From contig OW799233.1 in assembly GCA_941918925.1 (NCBI GenBank), positions 109,861,833-109,925,832 on the forward strand: a DNA stretch of 64,000 nt. The letters are read 5' to 3'. A model generated the notes under the pieces. That model did not search any database. It had not been told where the DNA came from and saw only the letters and a list, made by a program, of their open reading frames with translations. This document shows positions 56,441 through 64,000 of this stretch, one piece after another. Numbering within the stretch: the first letter of the stretch is position 1; every line of letters begins with the position of its first letter. The translations under genes and the position numbers were made by a program. The stretch is from Phyto melanocephala (lineage: Eukaryota > Arthropoda > Insecta > Diptera > Rhinophoridae).

Positions 56441-58184
56441 TAGAGTTATTCATGTTGGATGGGTTTTTGTTCCGACTGCAGTCGAGTATTGGAGATTGTT
56501 GAGTGCAAATACACCCTTTGATTATTGCGTTGAACTTTTTTTGTTCAAATAAAATGTGTTTTAGGAAAGAGGAAAAATTTTTTGTTTTATTTTTAGTAAT
56601 AGTACGATAATTGCATGATACTTGAGGTAAATAATTAAACATAATAATGCTAACGTGCAACCAATCATACAATTCAATCATTGTATGTTGCTCGTAGATT
56701 AAGATTGACACAACCATGTTTTTTCTTTGCGTGTAAGTTAAGGTACGACGTCATATACCTTAAAAAGTTTATTTACAAAATTATTTATTTCCCAGAAAAA
56801 CTAAGCCTCACGCACAACATATTTTACGCTGACGTAGTGTCTGAAATAATTATTTCGTTTATTTTGAATCGTAATTATGAAACGTTGTTTTTAACCTTGA
56901 CAACGTGATTATATTTTTGAATGAAAATGCAATGTGAAGAATATACAAAATTATGCTTCTTGTCAATTAGGATATTAAGTTTAAAGGAAGTTAGAAATAT
57001 CCACTAAAGCTGGATCATACACCAGCCCAAAAAGCGGGTCCCTGTGAAAGCTCAATAATACAATAAAAATGTATATGCAATCAAGAATAATATAATAAAA
57101 TATAATTAAATAAATAAAAGATATATTTTTTAATTAAATTAATTAAAAACAATTCATTTAACTTGTTTACACAAAAACAAACGAATCGTCTGCTAGACAA
57201 ATGTTTATGTCAACCCGACCTTTGCTTCTGTTGTAAATCAGGATCATTACTGGCGTTTTTTGAACCTTTAACCTCGTTTTTGCAATTAAATGTAGGAGAC
57301 CTTTCTTTATTTATTTTTTTTTTCTTTTTAGTACTTGAGCACATGCATACATATATGCACAGATTGATGAGTTAACTTATCGTTTTGAATTAGAAAATTA
57401 AGCTGGAACAGTGATTTGTTTTTTGTTTACTGTATCTAATGAAAATAAATCATAGTCCGTCACAAAAGTACACGCCAAATTGTAACTTGTAGAAACCTTG
57501 TCAAATACGTTGTTTCAGTCACATTCCTTTATTATACAATGCAAGAGGACGTAGACACACACATAGACTGCAAATTATTTTATTTAATTTATCGACAAAA
57601 ACAAAAAAAATTTGTTTAAAGGGAACAAATTCACTATCAAACAATACGGTATTACGGTTGTATTTTAAAAGCTGCCCATCAACACATACTGCAAGCAATT
57701 ACTGCCGTAGAACTTTCGTGTACATGTGTTATTGACAATTTTACTATACATATCAATTATTAATTTGATTTGAATTTTTAAATATTAGAAAACAACAAAT
57801 GTGTTCCAAAACAATTAAAATAAGTAATAATTTCTATTCTATTGACATTAACTTTTAAAAAATATATACTAAAAGAGATTTTAAAACTAGGATCAATAAA
57901 ATCGTCAGCTATGGATGAAGGAATGTTACAAAAAAACAGGATTAGTTCACTATTGCAAGCCTATTTAAGAAGTCATAAATAAATATTGGTTTGGAAATGA
58001 AAATGTTAAAAAAAATAAATAAAAATTTCGTATTTGAAGACTAGAAGATTCAAAATTTAAAAAAAAGTGTAAGTTTAGAACTACAAATGTAAAATTAATC
58101 TGATGAGGAATACTTGTTTCATTTTTAGACAAACATAAAATTTTATTCTGCGCCCAGAATAATATTGCTGATCAATAACCCAAC
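56441..58184. other. AT-rich DNA without recognised feature
   Basis: Frames at 56681-56908 and 57163-57375 carry no motif. No matched repeats. Confidence 0.45.
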
Positions 58185-58405
58185 AACCTAAAACGCTTTA
58201 GAAATAGCTTACAATAAGCTTACTAACATAAGCCTTAAGCTTGCGAAAGTATTGTGAAAACTATTGTAAAAGGCTTGCTAAGAATTGTTTAATAAAGAGA
58301 ATTGAACCCTTGCGACAAGCTTGCTAGTCTATAGCATACAACAAGCTTATAACGCTAACTATAGAACAAGCTTTTGGTACAAAGCTTAAAATCAGCTTAC
58401 TTTAA
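58185..58405. repeat. Tract rich in CAAGCTT/AAGCTTA words
   Basis: The words AATAAGCTTAC, TTAAGCTTGCG, ACAAGCTTGCT, CAAGCTTATAAC, CAAGCTTTTGG, AAAGCTTAAAA and AGCTTAC recur within about 200 bases, in both polarities. It is not a clean tandem repeat. Confidence 0.5.
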
Positions 58406-58465
58406 TGGTTATTTTATTTACATCTTTAATTTACATATTATTCAAACTCATGGACTTAGCCTTAT

Positions 58466-59035
58466 ATTTATACCCTTCACCTGTGGTGCACAAGGGTATA
58501 TATAGCTTTGTCATTCCGTTTGTTATTTTTACAATTTTCATTTCCGACCCCATAAAGTATATATTCTCTGAAAGCTTATGAATAGAGAAGTCGATTAAGC
58601 CCTGACCGTCTGTCCGTGTGTTGGTTGAAATCAACTTTTAGAAGCAACTATATGTTCCTCAGATCTCTATATGGTATCAATCACTTGGAAATATCTAGAA
58701 ATGAATCGCTATTGAAATTGAGCACAATCGCCCAATAACTTTCTGAGATATGAGCAAAAAACCACGACCACCTCGTTTTTTTTCACATTTACAACAGAAA
58801 CCGCCATACATACTGGTTAAAGTAAGCGTGGCATCGAATTCCAGCTGAGCCCAAAAAAAATTTATTTTATATTATTTAATATATTATTTATATTGTATTA
58901 TTTTTTTTTTAAATTTTTTTTTATTTTTAAAAAATTTTTTTTTTATTATTTTTTTTTTTATTTTTAATATATTTTTTTTGTAATTTTTTTTTGGTATGTT
59001 TGTTACATGTATGTACGTATTTTATATGAGATCTA
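58466..59035 (+). mobile_element. DINE-A copy 6, 3' end lost
   Basis: It has the 5' hairpin TATACCCTTCACCTG...AAGGGTATATA, core GACCCCATAAAGTATATATT at 58548, GACCGTCTGTCCGTGTGTTGG and GAGATATGAGCAAAAAACCA. A T-rich tract (58850-58995) and ATGTATGTACGTATTTTATA follow. The terminal hairpin and CTTACTTG end are absent. It belongs to the same variant as 28547-29135 (GTGGTGCACAAGGG). Confidence 0.75.
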
Positions 59036-59042
59036 TTCCTTT

Positions 59043-59190
59043 TCAGCACATATCTTCTGCCACTGTTTGAATATCGATGTCATCAAGTATGACATCAGAC
59101 TCTATATTTTCTTCAGCACTTGAAATATAACTTTCCCCTATGTTTAAATTTTCTTCACTGGAATAAGAGCCAATCTGACTAGAGCTGGCT
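59043..59190 (-). pseudogene. Short acidic coding-like fragment
   Basis: The minus strand is open for about 48 codons ending in a stop: ASSSQIGSYSSEENLNIGES, YISSAEENIESDVILDDIDI, QTVAEDMC. The serine/acid-rich composition is unlike the AT-rich noise around it and resembles N-terminal regions of transposase-type proteins. No domain is recognised; the identity is unknown. Confidence 0.35.
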
Positions 59191-59974
59191 AGAACTTCAC
59201 TTTAATCATTTGCTTTAATTTTTTTTTGCATTAAACAGAACAATTTCTTTTCCCTCCTCACAAACACTGTGTTTTATCTTATATGGCATACTTATTAATA
59301 ATAAAATAATTAATATAAAAAGTTATAAAGATTATATTTACTTTTTTTTATGACAATTTTAATATATTTCAAGAAAAGTTTATTTTCAAAGAAAACTTTC
59401 AATATTCTTTGATATTTTTTTATTTTTATACCCGCCACCAAAAAAATTTTGTCATTCCGTTTGTAACACATCGAAATATCCATTTTAGACCCCATAAAGT
59501 ATATATATTCTGAATCAGGGTTTGATTTGATGACGATCTAGCTATGTCCGTCCGTCTGTCCGTCTGTTGAAAGCACGATAGAGGTCGCACCGAAAAATGG
59601 TATTGAAAATGGGCTAAATCGGAATATTTGGAACAGAGTTATAGCTCGAAAAGCAAGAGTAGGTCGAAAAAACCGTGTCCTTTGAACATCGAATAAAATG
59701 GAATTATGTCCAAACGCATTAACGTAGACTCATGAAACTTCGAATATATATTTCCTGGGTAAAGACAATATTTTTCCCCGAAAATTGTCTGAATCTATGC
59801 ATTAGGAGAGGAGTTATCGATCAAAATGTACGAAAATTTATACCGCACAGTGTATTTTTCGGTATATTTAAAAACAAAAACGTCATAAAAGCAACAAAAT
59901 TGGATGTACGACTCTGAAATTTTGCACACTTTGCTTTTTGGTAACACGCTTTCTTGTAACGGCAAATCAATGTG

Positions 59975-60850
59975 CCACGCCCACTTTTACGCCCACCTCC
60001 CATATAACGTTTTAACTAAAATTCATATAATTTCTCTATTAATAAAGATTTTGGAATAATAAAGGGCTATATTGAAACACCTAAGTTGTACTCATTCGTA
60101 AAAATAACTTTGACACGCCTACTATAACGCCCACTTTTCACGTTATCTACCGTTAATGAAATTTAAAAGCTCATAAAACCGCCAAAATTAGAGGTATGAT
60201 GATAAAATTTGCTACGTATATCCCACTAGGCAATGTCATTAACGTGCCAGAAAATTAAGGTACCACGCCCACTTTTACGCCCACCTCCCATATAACGTTT
60301 TACCTAAAATTCATATAATTTCTCTATTAATAAAGATTTTGGAAAAAAAGGGCTATATTGAAACACCTAAATTGTACTTATTCGCAAAAATAACTTTGAC
60401 ACGCCTACTATAACGCCCACTTTTCACGTTATCTACCGTTAATGAAATTTAAAAGCTCATAAAACCGCCAAAATTAGAGGTATGATGATAAAATTTGCTA
60501 CATCTATCCCCATAGGCAATGTCATTACTGTGCCGAAAATTAAGGTGCCACGCCCACTTTTACGCCCACCTCCCATATAACGTTTTACCTAAAATTCATA
60601 TAATTTCTCTATTAATAAAGATTTTGGAATAATAAAGGGCTATATTGAAACACTTAAGTTGTACTCATTCGCAAAAACAACTTTGACACGCCTACTATAA
60701 CTATAACACGCCTACTTTTCACGTTATCTACCGTTAATGAAATTTAAAAGCTCATAAAACCGCCAAGATTAGAGGTATGATGATCAAATTTGCTACGTAT
60801 ATCCTTCTATTCAATGTGATTGTTGTGCCAAAAAGTTAGGTCACACGCCT
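59975..60850. repeat. 286-bp tandem repeat inside DINE-B, about three units
   Basis: Successive units start at 59975, 60263 and 60548 and are very similar over CCCATATAACGTTTTA, AAAGGGCTATATTGAAACAC, CACGTTATCTACCGTTAATG and AACCGCCAAAATTAGAGGTA. Other DINE-B copies in the window have the block once. The short difference between units (288 and 285) comes from small indels. Confidence 0.9.
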
Positions 60851-60952
60851 ACTTAAACGCCTACCTCCCATATAACGGTTTATCTTAAATTCATGTAATT
60901 TTTCTATTAATAAAGTTTTTGGGAAAATAAAGGACTATATTGAAATATCTAA

Positions 60953-61390
60953 TCGTGTTTTCTTTTCTGACGTTATTGTTGCATTAATTCTGCCCTATGC
61001 CTTCTTTTGTGTTCTTTTCTTAAAAATATGCAATATTATAAACGGGTGACAAGTTCTTTTGTAATAATGTTGCCATAAAAATAACAAAAAATGTTACATG
61101 TTGTACCCTGAATTAAATCAAAGGGTTAGAATATTGCACTTTTTAACAGTTGATATTAAAAAGTAGAATTAAGTTGTTGTAGTGGTTAAAAATAATTTAT
61201 GGTACCAAATTATTAAAATGGAAGCAAGAAATGTGGTTTTGCATAAAAATACAGCTATCATGTAAAAAAGGTGAACATTTCTGTTCTATTCTGCTGATTA
61301 TAAAGGTAGCATTTTGTTAGGGTGTAGGCGACCTTTGAAAAGTGTTTAACTATGAAAGGGCAACATTGTTTGTTAGAAAAGAAAACACCA
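60953..61390. mobile_element. MITE with TAA duplication, nested in DINE-B
   Basis: The ends are TCGTGTTTTCTTTTCTGAC (left) and TGGTGTTTTCTTTTCTAAC (right, reverse complement). TAA at 60950-60952 and 61391-61393. 438 bases. The empty site CATCTAAGTT is seen in the DINE-B copies at about 17450 and 49680. PIF/Harbinger-type duplication. Confidence 0.85.
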
Positions 61391-61497
61391 TAAGTTGTGT
61401 TTATTAGCAGAAACTTTATTGACATGCCTACTTTAACGCCCACTTTCATTGAAAGACTACACTTACAAAAGCATTTTAGTAGCATATCGAAGTTATA

Positions 61498-62090
61498 AAG
61501 GGTGGTTAAATTTTATGTTGAATTTAAATAAAACACAAATTATTTAGGATATTATTATTATTTCTTTTTGTAATTATAATATTTGTATGGTTCAATTATG
61601 TATTTAACAAAATATCGGCCAAATGCCCCCCCCATCCTTGGCGCCACTCATCTATCTGATGGCCCAAATTTTCAATGACAATGTTGATGCTCAATTGTTG
61701 GGCATGATGATGAGTCGAGGTTGACTGCTCTTTTGCCACACTATGGTTCCAATTCAACAAATTAAGAAGGCATTCACAGATTTTCTAACATTTTATACAG
61801 ACCTGTTTTGCAGAAATTTAAATATTTTTTACAATTCTCCCGATTGTAGACGAATTTGAACGATTATGTTGATCAAAAGAATTACGAACTGCACAAAATG
61901 CATTTTGATTTAAACGCCCATTTTTATAAAAAACCTGAATAACTTTAAAGCGTTGCTCATTTGCGTATCTTTCCACGGATCAAATTGAGTAAGTTTGAGA
62001 TTGAGAAATGTCAAGTGAAATGCAGAAAACAAATTTAAAGACTAGGTGTAGTTCACCTTCAACATGGGCCCTTAAAATTTAACCACTCTC
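61498..62090 (-). mobile_element. mariner-derived MITE nested in DINE-B, sister of 33164-33637
   Basis: The left end AAAGGGTGGTTAAATTTTA and right end GAGAGTGGTTAAATTTTAAG (reverse complement) have TA outside. The interior shares GGCCCAAATTTTCAATGACA and TTGTTGGGCATGATGATGAG with the 33.2-kb copy. This copy is 120 bases longer and keeps more of the transposase N-terminal region. The intact target (GAAGTTATACAAAGAAAG) is seen, reversed, in the DINE-B copy at about 49565-49585. Confidence 0.85.
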
Positions 62091-62305
62091 TACAAAGAAA
62101 GTGATACATATTTTATTGAAAAAAGATTATTCCATAGCGATTAACAAAATAATAAATATTGTGCTTTAAATGTACACAAAATTGGTGGTGGGTATAAAAG
62201 ATTCGGCACAGCCGAATATAGTGCTCTTACTTGTTTTACATTGACACTGACTTTTCAAAACTGGGCTGCTAAGATGTAATTCAACAAATTCAAAATTCAA
62301 AATAA

Positions 62306-63084
62306 AACAAGTAAAAGCGCTATATTCGGCCGTGCCGAATCTTATATACCCTTCACAACGTGTAGTCATGCAATAACAGTAAATTCACGTATGTATGTTA
62401 AAAAAAAAACAAAAAAAAAATAAAAAATAAAAAAAAAATTTAAAAAAAAAAATTTTAAAAAAAAATTAAAAAAAAAAAATTATTATATACATATATAATA
62501 TATATAAAACAAAAAAAAAATAAAAAAAAAATTAAAAAAAAAAATAAAAAAAAATAATAATAAAAATATATATAATATATTAAATAAAAAATAAAAAAAA
62601 AATAAAAAAAAAATTAAAAAAAAAAATTTTAAAAAAATTTAAAAAAAAATTTTTTTGCCTCAGCTGGGATTCGATGCCACGTTTTCTCTAACCAGTATAC
62701 ACGTTTGTATGTATGTATGTTGTTGTTGTAATGTTGTTTTTATGAAAAGAAAATCGAGGTGGTCGTGGGTTTTTGCTCATATCTCAGTTGTTTATGTACC
62801 GATGTTTCTGATTTTCAATACCGATCTACTCCCGAATATTTCTGATATTTTAATACCTTACCCGGGTCCAACCTATGTCGGGGGGCTTCAAAAAGTTGAT
62901 TTCAACATACACACGGACAGACGGTCAGACGGACAGACGGACAGACGGTCAGGGCTTAATCGACTCCTCTATTCATAAGCTTTCAGAAAATATATACTTT
63001 ATGGGGTCGGAAATGAAAATTGTAGAAATTTCACACGGAATGACAAACCTATATATACCCTTTTTCACTGTGTGAAGGGTATAA
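62306..63084 (-). mobile_element. DINE-A copy 4 (full length)
   Basis: 3' end ACAAGTAAAAGCGCTATATT and hairpin ATTCGGCCGTGCCGAAT at 62322-62340, A-rich tract 62400-62655, conserved body, core at 62995-63015, and the 5' hairpin TATACCC...GGGTATA at 63055-63083. The frames at 62655-62978 and 62875-63075 are shadows of the conserved body and explain similar frames at 1744 and 12305. Confidence 0.85.
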
Positions 63085-63443
63085 ATATAAATAATTTCAA
63101 AAAACATAAACACTTACAAAACTATAGTAAGCATAAGTGTTTCGCAAGCATTGTTGATAAAGGTAACAGACTATTGGTTGTTATAAACTTATTCTCCAAT
63201 TAGCTTATTTCTAATTCAAATTTTGTTTCTTATAAGACAGTCAAGCTTTAGGCATTGAAATATTTCTGTAAAAAAGCCTAGAAACTTAATATACGAAAGA
63301 AATACTTATTGATAAATAATTTGAATTTGTTACATTACATTAAATTGCAGATTGTTCGAAAATGCATCATGATATTTATCGTTAAAAACATCATAAAAAC
63401 AATTGTACTGTTTCACCATAAAAGTTCAAAGCTGTTCATTTTA
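63085..63443. other. Spacer between two opposed DINE-A copies
   Basis: About 360 AT-rich bases with no feature. The two DINE copies flank it with their 5' ends facing each other. Confidence 0.5.
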
Positions 63444-64000
63444 TTATACCCTTCACACAGTGAAAAAGGGTATATATAGGTTTGTCATTCCGTGTGAAAT
63501 TTCTACAATTTTCATTTCCGCCCCATAAAGTATACATTTTTTGAAAGCTTATGAATAGGGGAGTCGACTAAGCTCTGTCAGTCTGTCCGTCTGTCCGTGT
63601 GTATGTTGAAATCAACTTTTTGAAGCGCCCCGATATCGCCTGGATTCGGGAGTAGATCGGTATTGAAAATCAGAAATATCGGTATATAAACAACTGAGAT
63701 GTGAGCAAAAAACCACGACCACCTCGTTTTTTTTTACAAAAACAACATTACAACAACAACATACAAACATGTATACTGGTTAGAGTAAACATGGCATCGA
63801 ATCCCAGCTGAGCCAAAATTTTTTTTTTTTATATTTTTTTCTAATTTTTTTTTATTTTTATATTCTATTTTATATATTATTTATATTTTTATTTTTTTTT
63901 TAATTTTTTTTTTATTTTTTTTTTGTTTTATATTCATTGTTTATATTAATTATTTTTTTTTAAATTTTTTTAATATTTTTTTTTAATTTTTTTAAAATTT
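63444..64000 (+). mobile_element. DINE-A copy 5, cut by the window end
   Basis: 5' hairpin TATACCCTTCACACAG...AAAAAGGGTATATA at 63445-63477, core CCCCATAAAGTATACAT at 63522, CTGTCCGTCTGTCCGTGTG at 63583, and the T-rich tract from 63820. The 3' hairpin lies beyond the window. Confidence 0.85.

Larger units (their letters stand above)
59426..62233 (+). mobile_element. DINE-B, longest copy, with tandem amplification and two nested insertions
   Basis: It starts TATACCCGCCACC, followed by TTTGTCATTCCG, the core GACCCCATAAAGTATATATA at 59490 and the GTCCGTCCGTCTGTCCGTC block at 59546. The body contains a 286-base unit repeated about three times (CCACGCCCACTTTTACGCCC at 59975, 60263 and 60548, degenerate at about 60841). 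It ends with GGTGGTGGGTATAAAA, the perfect hairpin ATTCGGCACAGCCGAAT and AGTGCTCTTACTTG. Two elements are nested at 60953-61390 and 61498-62090. The 61-codon frames in it are shadows. Confidence 0.9.

Noticed and set aside
57005..57050. AGCTGGATCATACACCAGCCC...GCGGGTCCC as a possible Helitron end
   Set aside because: Only loosely similar to the ends at 4832 and 30240. No CTAG or hairpin with correct spacing.
62655..62978. 107-codon frame MPQLGFDATFSLTSIHVCMY..., also at 1744 and 12305
   Set aside because: The similarity between copies comes from the conserved, non-coding DINE-A body. Reading frames differ in length, and the reverse strand gives equally long frames.

Overview
This window looks like gene-poor, strongly AT-rich nuclear DNA from a higher fly (Diptera, probably a calyptrate such as a blow fly or house fly relative). 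The evidence is three subfamilies of DINE-1/INE-1-like Helentrons with the core known from Drosophila, DD41D mariners, Helitrons, PIF/Harbinger elements, and a captured fragment of reptin that reads like the Drosophila protein. The species assignment is inference. I found no intact host gene, and nearly everything recognisable is a mobile-element relic.

Layout. 0.7-4.8 kb: DINE copies and the 3' end of an autonomous Helitron. 6.8-7.3 kb: a palindromic minisatellite beside a TAA-flanked MITE. 8.9-10.5 kb: a complete but broken Tc1-like element inside a DINE-C copy. 10.9-12.7 kb: a DINE-A copy carrying an inverted dimer of a 358-bp unit whose ends encode hammerhead ribozymes. 14.8-17.7 kb: DINE fragments, a pogo/Tigger relic and a DINE-B copy hit by a mariner. 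18.9-20.7 kb: a mariner split by a non-autonomous Helitron. 21.9-26.7 kb: an unclassified element with seven copies of a 14-bp motif, opened by a 5'-truncated LINE (12-bp target duplication) and by a Harbinger element. 30.7-39.2 kb: MITEs, a tRNA-derived SINE piece, and a hAT-like element containing an N-terminal reptin (RUVBL2) fragment. 40-43 kb: remnants of a multicopy arthropod transposon protein and a mariner end. 44-50 kb: DINE-B copies, a piggyBac-like element, a deleted mariner and a hAT-like MITE. 52-54.3 kb: two DD41D mariner relics. 54.3-56 kb: a Helitron-like start with a tandem array, and a hairpin MITE. 58.5-64 kb: several DINE copies, one with internal 286-bp amplification and two nested insertions.

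No cellular pathway can be read here. The strongest leads are the hammerhead-bearing (retrozyme-like) inverted dimer at 11.1-12.0 kb, the reptin-capturing hAT-like element at 38.4-39.2 kb and the unclassified element at 21.9-26.7 kb. Several insertions can be verified inside the window, because other DINE-B copies keep the unoccupied target site.
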